NCBI RefSeq assembly: GCF_018866325.1
Contig: NZ_CP076457.1
Location: 992,001 to 1,056,000 of the forward strand
Length of the DNA: 64,000 nt
Source: Streptomyces sp. YPW6
GTDB lineage: Bacteria > Actinomycetota > Actinomycetes > Streptomycetales > Streptomycetaceae
Direction: 5' to 3'
The notes below the pieces were generated by a model, which saw only the letters and a program-made list of their open reading frames with translations, did no database searches and was not told the DNA's origin. Positions 45,762 through 54,355 of the stretch are shown here, in pieces. Both the position numbers and the translations under genes were made by a program. The first letter of the stretch is position 1. Each line of letters starts with the position of its first letter.

Positions 45762-45773
45762 TGGTCCAGACCT
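45762..45773 (-). promoter_or_regulatory. dre-like box (DasR/chitinase type) upstream of FnIII lipoprotein
   Basis: TGGTCCAGACCT matches the 12-bp direct-repeat element known from Streptomyces chitinase promoters and 10 of 12 positions of the DasR palindrome TGGTCTAGACCA. Confidence 0.55.
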
Positions 45774-45908
45774 GTATGGCATGGCGTGGGGCCCTCCGAC
45801 AAGAGTCCGGCCGGGAACCTTCCGCTATGTGCCGGGTTGTGTCGCCCGCCCCGCGGCCCCGGCGTCCGTCGACCGATGAGATTCCGGCGGTGGAGGGGTC
45901 ATCCCTGT

Positions 45909-46547
45909 ATGGATACGCATCAGACCCCCGTGCCGGCCACGCCCGCGACCGCCGCGCCGGCCACCCGCCTTCCGGACCTGGGACCGGCGGCCCGGCGGAT
46001 CACCGCACTGCTCGGGCCGGTCGACGACAGCTCCCTGGACGGCCCCACCCCCTGCCCCGCGTACGCCGTACGGGAGCTGCTCGGCCATCTCACCGGGCTG
46101 GCCACCGCCTTCCGCGACGCGGCCCGCAAGGACCTCGGGCCGAGCACGGCCACGCCTCCCGACGCGGCCCTCCCCGTGCTGGAGGACGACTGGCGCGAGG
46201 CCCTTCCCCGGCGGCTGGAGGAGGTGGCGGCGGCCTGGCGGGCGCCCGACGCCTGGACGGGCATGACCCGGGCGGGCGGGATCGACCTGCCCGGTGAGGT
46301 GGCCGGGGTCGTCGCGCTCAACGAGCTCGTGATCCACGGCTGGGACCTGGCCCGCTCGACCGGGCAGCCGTACGCGGCGGGCGAGGCCGAGCTGCGGTCC
46401 TGCGAGGCGCTGCTCGCTCCGGACGCGGACGACCCGGACCGCGGGGGCATCTTCGCGCCGCCGCTGCCGGTGGCGGCGGACGCCCCACTGCTGGACCGCG
46501 TGATCGCGCTGAGCGGCCGACGCCCGGACTGGCGGCCGGGCGGCTGA
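45909..46547 (+). CDS. Mycothiol-dependent maleylpyruvate isomerase-like (TIGR03086-type) protein
   Basis: 212 residues, DinB-like four-helix fold. The N-terminal metal/thiol motif is CPAYAVRELLGHLTGL (His in the helix), and ALNELVIHGWDLARSTGQP carries the second His. Members use mycothiol in isomerisation or thiol-transfer reactions; substrate unknown. ATG 45909 has GGAGGGG upstream at rather long spacing. Divergent from the FnIII lipoprotein. Confidence 0.8.
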   Translation: MDTHQTPVPATPATAAPATRLPDLGPAARRITALLGPVDDSSLDGPTPCPAYAVRELLGHLTGLATAFRDAARKDLGPSTATPPDAALPVLEDDWREALPRRLEEVAAAWRAPDAWTGMTRAGGIDLPGEVAGVVALNELVIHGWDLARSTGQPYAAGEAELRSCEALLAPDADDPDRGGIFAPPLPVAADAPLLDRVIALSGRRPDWRPGG

Positions 46548-46561
46548 AGGGCAGCCGCCAC

Positions 46562-46736
46562 GGCGCGGACCGGGCGGCACGGCCGGTTTCGTACGCGGCG
46601 CGGACCGGGCGGCAGCGCCGGTTCCGTACCCGGCGCGGACCGGGCGGCAGCGCCGGTTCCGTACCCGGCGCGGACCGGGCGGCACCGCGGGTTCCGTACG
46701 CCGCGTGGACCGGGCGGCAGCACACGTTCCGTACGC
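46562..46736. repeat. 35-bp tandem repeat, five units, in a 337-bp gene-free gap
   Basis: Units start at 46562, 46597, 46632, 46667 and 46702. Units 2 and 3 are identical and the others differ at a few positions. The array starts 15 bp after the stop of the maleylpyruvate-isomerase-like gene. The rest of the gap, 46737-46884, holds nothing recognisable. Confidence 0.9.
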
Positions 46737-46884
46737 CGAGTGGGCGGGCGGGACCGGCCCGCCGGATCGCTCGCCGCTGACCGCCGCGCGCGGCCGCGCC
46801 TCTGCGCACTGGTGCCCCCGCGCACGGTCTCCCCTGCGCACGGGCGTTCCCGCGCGCACCAAGCGCACCGGGCGCGGGAGCCGC

Positions 46885-47568
46885 TCAGCTGGTGAAGAAC
46901 TCCGTGATCTGCGCGGCCACCTGGTCCGCCCGGGTCTCGTGCACGCGATGGCCGCCCGGGACCGTGATCAGGCGGCAGTCCGGGACGAGGGCGGCCACGT
47001 CCGCCTGGCGGTGCTGTGCCATCCCGCTCTCCGGGCCCCCGGTGATGACCAGGGTCGGGGAGACGATGTCGCCGAGGTGCTCAGCCGCGTCCGGACCGGG
47101 GTCGGCGAGCTGGTCGTGGACGGCGGGCACCGCGTTCTCGTCGTGGTCCACCGGGCCCTCGGCGCGGCCGGCCGGGCCCGGGTCGCCGGGGAACGGGGCC
47201 GGGGTCTCCACCAGCACCAGCCGCTCCACCCGGTCGGAGTGCTCCTGGGCCACCAGCCGGGCGACGACGCCGCCCATGCCGTGGCCGACGAGCCCGACGC
47301 GGTCCAGCTCCAGTTCGTCGAGGAAGCCCACGACGTCCTCGGCCATCAGCTCCAGGCCGTAGTCGTCGGGCCAGTCGCTCTCGCCGTGGCCGCGCAGGTC
47401 CAGGGCGTAGACCCGCCACTCCCGGCCCAGCAGGGCGCCGGCCGCCTCCCAGTGCGCGGCCGAGTCTCCGAGGCCGTGCAGCAGCACGACGGGCGAGCCG
47501 AACGCATCGCCCCAGGCCCGGTACGCGAGGCGCACGTCGCCGACATCCACAACAGACTGGTCTTCCAT
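46885..47568 (-). CDS. Alpha/beta-fold hydrolase-like protein with Gly in place of the nucleophile Ser
   Basis: 227 residues. The oxyanion motif HGLGDSAAHW, LDLRGHGESDWP and the C-terminal GGHRVHE His are all typical of alpha/beta hydrolases. The nucleophile elbow, however, reads GHGMGG: Gly97 stands where Ser (GHSMGG) is expected, one base change away (AGC to GGC). The cap region is short. Possibly catalytically inactive, or a recent loss. Ligand or partner unknown. Confidence 0.82.
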   Translation of the reverse strand: MEDQSVVDVGDVRLAYRAWGDAFGSPVVLLHGLGDSAAHWEAAGALLGREWRVYALDLRGHGESDWPDDYGLELMAEDVVGFLDELELDRVGLVGHGMGGVVARLVAQEHSDRVERLVLVETPAPFPGDPGPAGRAEGPVDHDENAVPAVHDQLADPGPDAAEHLGDIVSPTLVITGGPESGMAQHRQADVAALVPDCRLITVPGGHRVHETRADQVAAQITEFFTS

Positions 47569-47682
47569 GCCCCTGACGCTACCGCCGGCGGGCGGCCGTC
47601 CGCGCCGCGGCCCCCGCCCCGGACGCGCGCCGGCCCGGCGGGACCGTGCGGGGTCCCACCGGGCCGCTGTCAGGGGCGAGGG

Positions 47683-49149
47683 TCAGTGGACGCCCACCCC
47701 GGCGGCCGCCGGCACCACGTGTTCGCCGGGCTGCTGCTCCTCGTCCGCCGCGTCCGGCTTGCGGCCGACGTGGTTGAAGGCGAGGTTGAGCACGATCGCC
47801 ACCACACAGCCGGTGGAGATGCCCGAGTCGAGGACGACCAGGAGGTCCTCGGGGAAGGCGTGGTAGAACTGCGGCGCGGCGATCGGGATCAGGCCGATAC
47901 CGAGCGAGGCCGCGACGATCAGCGCGTTCTCGCCCTTCTCCATGGCGGCGGTGGCCAGGGTCTGGATGCCGCTGGCCGCGACCGTGCCGAACAGGACGAT
48001 GCCCGCGCCGCCGAGCACCGGCAGCGGTACGAGCGCGATGACCGAGGCGGCGACCGGGACCAGGCCGAGCACGATCAGGATGCCACCGCCCACCGCGACG
48101 ACGAAGCGGCTGCGGATCCTGGTCATGGCGACGAGGCCGACGTTCTGCGCGAAGGCGCTGCACATGAAGCCGTTGAACAGCGGGCTGACGGCACTGCCGA
48201 GGGTGTCGGCGCGCAGACCGCCCTCGATGATCTTCTCGTCCGCCGGGCGTCCGACGATCTTGCCGAGGGCCAGCATGTCGGCCGTGGACTCGGTCATGCA
48301 GACGAGCATCACGATGCACATGGAGATGATGGCGGCGACCTCGAACTGCGGGGCGCCGAAGGCGAACGGGGTCGGGAAACCGACCACGTCGGCTTCCTTG
48401 ATGGCCCCGAAGTCGGTGATTCCGGCGGGGATGGCGATGAGCGTGCCGACGACCAGCCCGAGCAGGATCGCGATCTGCTGGAGGAAGCCGCGCAGCAGCT
48501 TGCGCAGGGCGAGCACGATGACCAGGGTCACGGCGGCCATGGTGATGTTGGTCATCGAACCGTAGTCGTCGGCCGCGGCATTGCCGCCCTGGGACCAGTT
48601 GAAGGCGACCGGGAGGAGCGACACGCCGATCAGGGTGATCACGGTGCCGGTGACGACGGGCGGGAAGAAGCGGACCAGTTTGCAGAAGTACGGGGCGAGG
48701 ACGAAGCCCAGGAGACTGGCGACGATGATCGCGCCGAAGATGACGGCTATCCCGTCGTGTCCCCGGTCCTTGCCTATCGCGATCATCGGGGCGACCCCGG
48801 CGAACGAGACGCCGTTGACGAAGGGCAGCCGGGCGCCGACCTTCCAGAATCCGATGGTCTGGAGCAGGGTGGCGATCCCCGCGGTGAAGAGGCTCGCTCC
48901 CATCAGGAAGGCGGTCTCCTTGGCGGTGAGGCCGACCGCCGGCCCCACGATGAGCGGCGGGGCCACCACGCCCGCGTACATGGCGGCCACGTGCTGGAGG
49001 CCGCTGGTGAACATCTTGAGTGGGGGAAGGGTCTCGTCGACCGGATGCTTCCGGCCGTCACCTGCTGCTTCCGCCTCGGTGACGGTGTCGTCCGTCACGT
49101 CGGGGGCGGCTGCGTCTGCGTCTTTGCGAAACCTGGGCTTAGCGGCCAC
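47683..49149 (-). CDS. NCS2-family nucleobase:cation symporter
   Basis: 488 residues with about 12-14 membrane helices. The uracil/xanthine permease signature region reads CSAFAQNVGLVAMTRIRSR, and TESTADMLALG is the conserved glutamate-containing helix. The N-terminal tail is charged and the C-terminal tail hydrophilic. Probably imports xanthine, urate or another purine for the catabolic genes around it. It is one of two NCS2 paralogues flanking 8-oxoguanine deaminase. Confidence 0.92.
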   Translation of the reverse strand: MAAKPRFRKDADAAAPDVTDDTVTEAEAAGDGRKHPVDETLPPLKMFTSGLQHVAAMYAGVVAPPLIVGPAVGLTAKETAFLMGASLFTAGIATLLQTIGFWKVGARLPFVNGVSFAGVAPMIAIGKDRGHDGIAVIFGAIIVASLLGFVLAPYFCKLVRFFPPVVTGTVITLIGVSLLPVAFNWSQGGNAAADDYGSMTNITMAAVTLVIVLALRKLLRGFLQQIAILLGLVVGTLIAIPAGITDFGAIKEADVVGFPTPFAFGAPQFEVAAIISMCIVMLVCMTESTADMLALGKIVGRPADEKIIEGGLRADTLGSAVSPLFNGFMCSAFAQNVGLVAMTRIRSRFVVAVGGGILIVLGLVPVAASVIALVPLPVLGGAGIVLFGTVAASGIQTLATAAMEKGENALIVAASLGIGLIPIAAPQFYHAFPEDLLVVLDSGISTGCVVAIVLNLAFNHVGRKPDAADEEQQPGEHVVPAAAGVGVH

Positions 49150-49312
49150 GGCGGTTCCTCCGGTCGGTTACACGTCGTCGGCGACGTGGGGTTCAGGGAG
49201 GTGGTGCGTTAGTGGTGCGGCGGAGCTTGCGGCTCTCTCAGGTGGTGCAGGTGGTGCAGAGGGGGGTGCGGGAAGGGGCGCGCACGGGGGTGTGTGCGGG
49301 CAGCGTTCATCA

Positions 49313-49419
49313 CCGGTCCGGCGGGCGCTCACCGTGGGGTGCGCGTCCGCCGGACCGGCTGCCGTGGACCCCGCTCGGGTCCACGGCGGCCGGTCTCGGG
49401 CCGTCCCCCCAGACCGGCC
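49313..49419 (-). terminator. Three consecutive hairpins after 8-oxoguanine deaminase
   Basis: Perfect stems of 12 bp (49313-49324 with 49347-49358), 11 bp (49361-49371 with 49377-49387) and 9 bp (49388-49396 with 49411-49419) are stacked end to end, just past the deaminase stop. The rest of the 290-bp gap holds short GGTGCAGGT-like repeats. Confidence 0.6.
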
Positions 49420-49440
49420 GGTCGGGGATGTCGCGCGGAA

Positions 49441-50829
49441 TCAGGCTCCGGCGGCGATCTGCGCGAGGCGGCGGGCCTCGTCGCGGGTGACACGGGCGAT
49501 GGCGTCCTCGTCCACCGTGGTGAGGTGGTCGCCCTCGACAACCGGCTTGCCGTCGACGAGGGAGAGGGTCACCGGGGCGGCCGCGCCGAAGATGAGCGCG
49601 GTCACCGGGTCGGCGATCGAGGAGTGGGCCAGGGTGTCCAGCTTCCACAGGACGAGGTCGGCGAGCTTGCCGGCCTCCAGGGAGCCGATCTGGTCGGCGC
49701 GGCCCAGGACCTGGGCCCCGCCGAAGGTCCCGAGGCGCAGGGCCTGACGGGCGTTCAGGGCGGCCTCGCGGTGGGCGCCGAGGCGGTTGATGAGCAGCGC
49801 GTTGCGCAGCTCGGTGTGGAGTTCGCCGGACTCGTTGGAGGCGGTGCCGTCCACGCCCAGGCCGACCGGTACCCCGGCGGCGAGCATGTCGGGCACCCGG
49901 GCGATACCGGCGGCGAGGCGGGCGTTGGAGGACGGGCAGTGGGCGACACCGGTTCCCGTACGGGCGAAGGCGGCGATGTCCGCGTCGTTCATGTGGACGC
50001 AGTGGGCCATCCACACGTCGGCGCCGAGCCAGCCGGTCGACTCGAAGTACTCGGTCGGGCCCATCCCGAACAGTTCCTTGCAGAACTGCTCCTCCTCGAC
50101 GGTCTCCGAGCCGTGGGTGTGCAGGCGCACACCCTTGCGGCGGGCCAGCTCGGCGCCCTGGCGCATCAGTTCGGTGGAGACCGAGAACGGCGAGCAGGGT
50201 GCGACGGCGACCTGGGTCATGGCGTCGAAGGAGGCGTCGTGGTGGGCGTCGATCGTCGCCTCGGTGGCGGCGAGCGCGCCGTCCAGGGTCTCGACGGCGA
50301 AGTCCGGGGGCAGGCCGCCGTCCTTCTCGCTGCGGTCCATGGAGCCCCGGGCGAGGGTGAACCGTACGCCCATCTCACGGGCGGCCCCGATGATGGCGCC
50401 GGACAGGTCGCCGGAGCCCTTCGGGAAGACGTAGTGGTGGTCCATGGCGGTGGTGACACCGCCGCGGGCCATCATGGCGAGCGAGCCCTGCGCGGCGGCG
50501 CGGGCCATCGGCTCGTCGATGCGCGCCCAGGTCGGGTAGAGGGCGACCAGCCAGTTGAAGAGGTTGTGGTCGGTGGCCAGGCCCCGGGTGATCCACTGGT
50601 AGAAGTGGTGGTGGGTGTTGACCAGGCCGGGGGTGGCGAGGTGCCCGGTGGCGTCGATGCGCCGGACGACACCGCTCAGGCCCTCCGGGGCCTTGCCCGC
50701 GCCGACGGACTCGATGCGGTTGTCCGCCACGACGATGTACCCGGAGGCGTACTCCGTGTCGTGGGCGTCGACGGTGGCGATCGAACAGTTCTCGATGACG
50801 ATGCGCTGAGGGTCTGCCGAGGCTGCCAT
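49441..50829 (-). CDS. 8-oxoguanine deaminase (AtzB/TrzN-like amidohydrolase)
   Basis: 462 residues. Metal-site motifs are NTHHHFYQW, RLHTHGSET, MAHCVHMND and LGVDGTASNESG, arranged as in the 8-oxoguanine deaminase branch of the ATZ/TRZ family. It would convert 8-oxoguanine to urate, feeding uricase. ATG 50829 has GAAGGA upstream. It lies 45 bp downstream of the second NCS2 permease, probably in one transcript. Confidence 0.87.
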   Translation of the reverse strand: MAASADPQRIVIENCSIATVDAHDTEYASGYIVVADNRIESVGAGKAPEGLSGVVRRIDATGHLATPGLVNTHHHFYQWITRGLATDHNLFNWLVALYPTWARIDEPMARAAAQGSLAMMARGGVTTAMDHHYVFPKGSGDLSGAIIGAAREMGVRFTLARGSMDRSEKDGGLPPDFAVETLDGALAATEATIDAHHDASFDAMTQVAVAPCSPFSVSTELMRQGAELARRKGVRLHTHGSETVEEEQFCKELFGMGPTEYFESTGWLGADVWMAHCVHMNDADIAAFARTGTGVAHCPSSNARLAAGIARVPDMLAAGVPVGLGVDGTASNESGELHTELRNALLINRLGAHREAALNARQALRLGTFGGAQVLGRADQIGSLEAGKLADLVLWKLDTLAHSSIADPVTALIFGAAAPVTLSLVDGKPVVEGDHLTTVDEDAIARVTRDEARRLAQIAAGA

Positions 50830-50874
50830 GGCGCTTCCTTCTTCTCTCTGTGGCGATGTGGGCACGGCAGGACC

Positions 50875-52245
50875 CTAGGAGGATTTGAGTGCCACAGCGT
50901 TGCGGCTGTGGGTGCCGAGATGGTGGAAGAACAGGTTGAGCACGACCGCGACCAGTGCTCCCGCGCTGATCCCGGAGCCCAGGACGGTCTGCGCCCAGGC
51001 CGGGAACCCGGCGTAGAAGGCGGGCGCGGCGAGCGGGATGATGCCCGCGCCGAGCGCCACGGCCACCAGGATGATGTTGGAGCTGTCGTCGAGGCCCGCT
51101 TCGGAGAGCGTGCGGATGCCGCTCACGGCGATGGAGCCGAAGAGGACGATGCCGGCACCGCCGAGGACGGGCATCGGGACGAGTGAGACGACCGCGCCGA
51201 GCACCGGGAAGGCGCCGAGGATCAGCAGGACTCCGCCCGCCGCCGCGACGACGTACCGGCTGCGGACGCGGGTCAGCGAGACGACACCGACGTTCTGGGC
51301 GAAGGCGCTGGTGGGAAAGGAGCCGAAGACCGGCCCGAGGAGGGTGGCGATCCCGTCGGTGCGGCGGTCGCAGATCTCGCCGAGGGCGAGCATTCCGGCC
51401 GAGGACTCCGTCATCAGCACGAGCATGACGATGCAGAGCGAGAGGATCGCGGCGGGCTGGAACTCCGGTGCGCCGAAGGCGAAGGGGGTCGGCAGGGCGG
51501 CGAGCGGTGCGGACCTCAGCGCGGAGAAGTCGGCGAGTCCGAACGGGATCGCGGCCAGCGTGCCCACGAACATACCGGCCAGCAGCGCGACTTGCTTGAG
51601 GAAGCCGCGGCCGAAGCGCTGGACGAGCAGGATGACGACGAGGGTGAAGGCGGCCAGCGCCAGGTACTTCATGGCGCCGAAGTCCTCGGCGGTGGCGTCG
51701 CCGCCCTGGGCCCAGGCGACGGGCACGGGCATGAGGGTGACACCGATGAGGGTGATGACCACGCCGGTGACGAGTGGCGGGAAGAAGCGCAGCAGCCTGC
51801 CGAAGAAGGGGCCGACGGCCAGGCAGAAGGCTCCGGCGACGAGCACCGCCCCGTAGATGGCGGGGAGTTGGTGGCCCGGTGCGCTGGTCTCGGCGATGGC
51901 GAGCATCGGCGCGATGCCGGCGGATGAGGCGGCGTTGACGAAGGGGAGGCGGTTGCCGGCGAACGCGCCGACGCCGAGGGTCTGGAGGAGGGTGGCGAGT
52001 CCGGCGATCAGGAGGCTCGCGGCGATGAGCCGGGTCATTCCGGCGGCGTCCAGGCCGACGGCCTGGCCGATGATCAGCGGAGGGGTGACGACGCCCGCGT
52101 ACATGGCGGCGATGTGCTGGAGGGCCGCGGGGAGGAGCCGCGCGGCGGGAAGCTTCTCGTCGACCGGGTGGACTGCCGTGCCGGCGAGGGATTTCGAGGG
52201 GGCTGTGCCTGGGCCTTCGGCCGGCCCCGTTGCAGGCTGTGCCAT
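50875..52245 (-). CDS. NCS2-family nucleobase:cation symporter
   Basis: 456 residues, 12-14 helices, with signature region FAQNVGVVSLTRVRSR and helix TESSAGMLALG. Paralogous to the symporter at 47.7 kb but shorter at both ends. Probable urate/xanthine/8-oxopurine importer in the uricase gene group. It follows uricase on the same strand but behind a strong terminator hairpin. Confidence 0.92.
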   Translation of the reverse strand: MAQPATGPAEGPGTAPSKSLAGTAVHPVDEKLPAARLLPAALQHIAAMYAGVVTPPLIIGQAVGLDAAGMTRLIAASLLIAGLATLLQTLGVGAFAGNRLPFVNAASSAGIAPMLAIAETSAPGHQLPAIYGAVLVAGAFCLAVGPFFGRLLRFFPPLVTGVVITLIGVTLMPVPVAWAQGGDATAEDFGAMKYLALAAFTLVVILLVQRFGRGFLKQVALLAGMFVGTLAAIPFGLADFSALRSAPLAALPTPFAFGAPEFQPAAILSLCIVMLVLMTESSAGMLALGEICDRRTDGIATLLGPVFGSFPTSAFAQNVGVVSLTRVRSRYVVAAAGGVLLILGAFPVLGAVVSLVPMPVLGGAGIVLFGSIAVSGIRTLSEAGLDDSSNIILVAVALGAGIIPLAAPAFYAGFPAWAQTVLGSGISAGALVAVVLNLFFHHLGTHSRNAVALKSS

Positions 52246-52264
52246 GGGTGTTCCCTCCGGGATG

Positions 52265-52302
52265 ACCGGCCGCCGCCCGTCTGCGGGCGGGCGGCGGCCG
52301 GT
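52265..52302 (-). terminator. Hairpin terminator after uricase
   Basis: A 15-bp perfect stem (52265-52279 with 52288-52302), 8-nt loop, just downstream of the uricase stop. Confidence 0.7.
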
Positions 52303-52313
52303 TCAGTGCCGCG

Positions 52314-53246
52314 TCAGAGGTTGGTCATGTCGACCGGGATCTTCGGCTCGACGCCGTCCCGGAGCACGGTGGCCTCGATCAGACCGTAGGGACGGTCCGC
52401 CGCGAAGTAGACAGCACCATCGGCGGTATCGTTCTTCAGTCCGAACGGTTCGAGGTCCACCAGGAAGTGGTGGTTGTTCGGCAGCGAGAAGCGGATCTCG
52501 TCGATCTCGCTGCGGCTGTTGATGATGCGCGAACCCATCTGGTACAGGGTCTGCTGGAGCGAGAGGGAGTACGTCTCGGCGAAGGCCTGGAGCATGTGCT
52601 TGCGCGCCTGCTCGTAGGACTTCTCCCAGTTCGGCATGCGCTGCTCGTCGCTGGTCCAGTTGTAGCGCCAGCGGGCGGAGACGTCGGTCGCCAGGATGCG
52701 GTCGTACGCCTCCTTCAGCGTCGTGTACTTGTCCTTGACGTAGCCCCAGAACTCGGAGTTGGTCGAGTTCATCACGGTGAGGTCCTTGAGGCCCGAGATG
52801 ACCTCCCAGTTCTCACCGTCGTAGGTGATCTGGGTGACCCGGGTCTCCATGCCCTTGCGGGCGAAGGAGTGCTTCACCTCGTCGGCGCCGATGAACCTGG
52901 AGTTGCCGTCGGAGGTCGCGATGCGCTCCCAGGCGTACTCCTCGATCCGGATCCGGGCACGGTGGATCGGCTCCTGCGAGGAGACGAAGTGCCGGGCGAG
53001 ATGGATGCCGAACTGCTCGGCGGACTCGATCCCGTGCTCCTTGGCGAACGCGAACACCGTGTTCTTGGTGGTGTCGGTCGGCAGGACGTTGGCGTTGGAG
53101 CCGGAGTAGTGCACGTCGTCCATGTCGCCGGAGAGGGCGACCGAGACGTTCAGGTCCTTGATGTGGTGGGTGTCGCCGTCCCGCGTGATCTTGACGACGC
53201 GGTTCTCTGCTTTGCCGTACTGGTTCTGGCCGAGAATCGTGGGCAT
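52314..53246 (-). CDS. uaz: Urate oxidase (uricase)
   Basis: 310 residues, cofactor-free T-fold enzyme oxidising urate to 5-hydroxyisourate. Conserved segments are NQYGKAENRVVKI, SNANVLPTDTTKNTVFAFA (active-site Thr/Lys region), VLMNSTNSEF-like LTVMNSTNSEFWG and LPNNHHFLVDL. Length matches bacterial uricases. Third gene of the uraD-uraH-uricase operon, 7 bp after uraH. Confidence 0.95.
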   Translation of the reverse strand: MPTILGQNQYGKAENRVVKITRDGDTHHIKDLNVSVALSGDMDDVHYSGSNANVLPTDTTKNTVFAFAKEHGIESAEQFGIHLARHFVSSQEPIHRARIRIEEYAWERIATSDGNSRFIGADEVKHSFARKGMETRVTQITYDGENWEVISGLKDLTVMNSTNSEFWGYVKDKYTTLKEAYDRILATDVSARWRYNWTSDEQRMPNWEKSYEQARKHMLQAFAETYSLSLQQTLYQMGSRIINSRSEIDEIRFSLPNNHHFLVDLEPFGLKNDTADGAVYFAADRPYGLIEATVLRDGVEPKIPVDMTNL

Positions 53247-53253
53247 GTCGGTG

Positions 53254-53643
53254 CTAGCTCCCTCGGTAAACGGAGTAGCCGAACGGGTTGAGCAGCAGCG
53301 GTACGTGATAGTGCTCGCCGGGGACGACCGCGAACGCGATGGTCACCTCCGGGAAGAACGCGCCGCTGTCCCTTACGCGGGGGGCGTCCTGCTGCGCCTC
53401 GGCTTGCTTCTTGGAAAAGTACGTCTCGGTGTCGAAGTCGAGACGGACATGGGTGGTGCCCTCCGGCAGTGCCGGGAGGTCCTTGCAACGCCCGTCCGCA
53501 TCGGTCGCGGACGCCCCGAGCGTGACGTACGGCGCGTCGCTTCCGCTGCGGGCGGCGAGCGAGACGGCGACGGACGCGGCGGGGCGGCCGATGCTGGTGT
53601 CCAGGATGTGGGTGGACACCGATGCGGTCGTGTCGGTACTCAA
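53254..53643 (-). CDS. uraH: 5-hydroxyisourate hydrolase (transthyretin-like)
   Basis: 129 residues. N-terminal VSTHILDTSIGRPA supplies the catalytic His, HYHVPLLL a second His, and the C-terminal YSVYRGS is the diagnostic tetrapeptide. The start is assigned to TTG 53643 (MSTDTTASVSTHILD), 10 nt after AGGAG; a longer in-frame extension lacks a site. It converts HIU to OHCU. It lies 20 bp after uraD. Confidence 0.92.
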   Translation of the reverse strand: MSTDTTASVSTHILDTSIGRPAASVAVSLAARSGSDAPYVTLGASATDADGRCKDLPALPEGTTHVRLDFDTETYFSKKQAEAQQDAPRVRDSGAFFPEVTIAFAVVPGEHYHVPLLLNPFGYSVYRGS

Positions 53644-53663
53644 GACCGTCACTCTCCTAGATC

Positions 53664-54200
53664 TCAAGAGTCCTGTGCGGGAGCGTCCTCTGCGAGCGCC
53701 TCCGTCACGAGACGGGTCAGCCGGATGCGGTTGATCTTGCCCAGTTCGGTGCGCACGATCTCCTGCTCCTGCTCGGGCGAGTTCCCGATCCGGGACTTCA
53801 GCGCGTCGCGCATCTGCTCACCGGTGGCGCCGGTGGCGCAGATCAGGAAGACATGTCCGAACCGCTCCTGGTAGGCCAGGTTCAGTTCGAGCATCTCGGT
53901 CTTGAGCTCCTCGGAGGCGCCGGCCATCCCCCGCTGCTCGCGGGAGGAGGTCGGGTCGCCGGGCTTCGGGCGGCCGATCGGCGGGTGGCCCGCCATCGCG
54001 TCGGCCAGGTCCTCCGCGGTGAGCCGCACCATGGCGGCGTCGCTCGCGGAGAGCAGGGCTTCTTCGGTGGCGTACGGACGCCCGGCGAGGATGCTGTCTC
54101 CCCAGGCCGCACTGGCACAGACCTCGTGCAGTGCGGGGGTGGCCTCGCCGTCCGCCAGGGTGTTGAACCGGGTGAGGCCCGGTGTGGAGCTCGAAGTCAC
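53664..54200 (-). CDS. uraD: OHCU decarboxylase
   Basis: 178 residues. Segments LTRFNTLADGEATPALHEVCAS, SAAWGDSILAGRPY and EQRGMAGA, with KTEMLELNLAYQERFGHVFLICATG, are typical; His in HPPIG is near the expected catalytic position. It forms S-allantoin from OHCU. GTG 54200 has GGAGG upstream. First gene of the operon with uraH and uricase. Confidence 0.93.
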   Translation of the reverse strand: MTSSSTPGLTRFNTLADGEATPALHEVCASAAWGDSILAGRPYATEEALLSASDAAMVRLTAEDLADAMAGHPPIGRPKPGDPTSSREQRGMAGASEELKTEMLELNLAYQERFGHVFLICATGATGEQMRDALKSRIGNSPEQEQEIVRTELGKINRIRLTRLVTEALAEDAPAQDS

Positions 54201-54248
54201 GGGAGCCTCCGTGGCTGTTTTTCGCTGTGCGTTGTTCGGGCTGCGGAT

Positions 54249-54289
54249 AGCTAACGCCCTCCACAACACGACGTCAACACTTTGTTGAA
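54249..54289 (-). promoter_or_regulatory. uraD operon promoter with box A3
   Basis: On the minus strand, -35 TTGACG (54272-54277), a 17-bp spacer and -10 TTAGCT (54249-54254). Box A3, TCAACACTTTGTTGAA (54274-54289), overlaps the -35, as at aceB. Confidence 0.68.
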
Positions 54290-54355
54290 ATATCGCGAAC
54301 GAAGAAAGCCGCCGTCCCGGCATGTGGACGGCGGCTTTCCTGCGTGTTCGGCCAA

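Noticed and set aside
49294..51186. 630-codon plus-strand ORF opposite 8-oxoguanine deaminase
   Set aside because: Shadow of the deaminase in another frame; low-complexity Gly/Val/Asp-rich translation.
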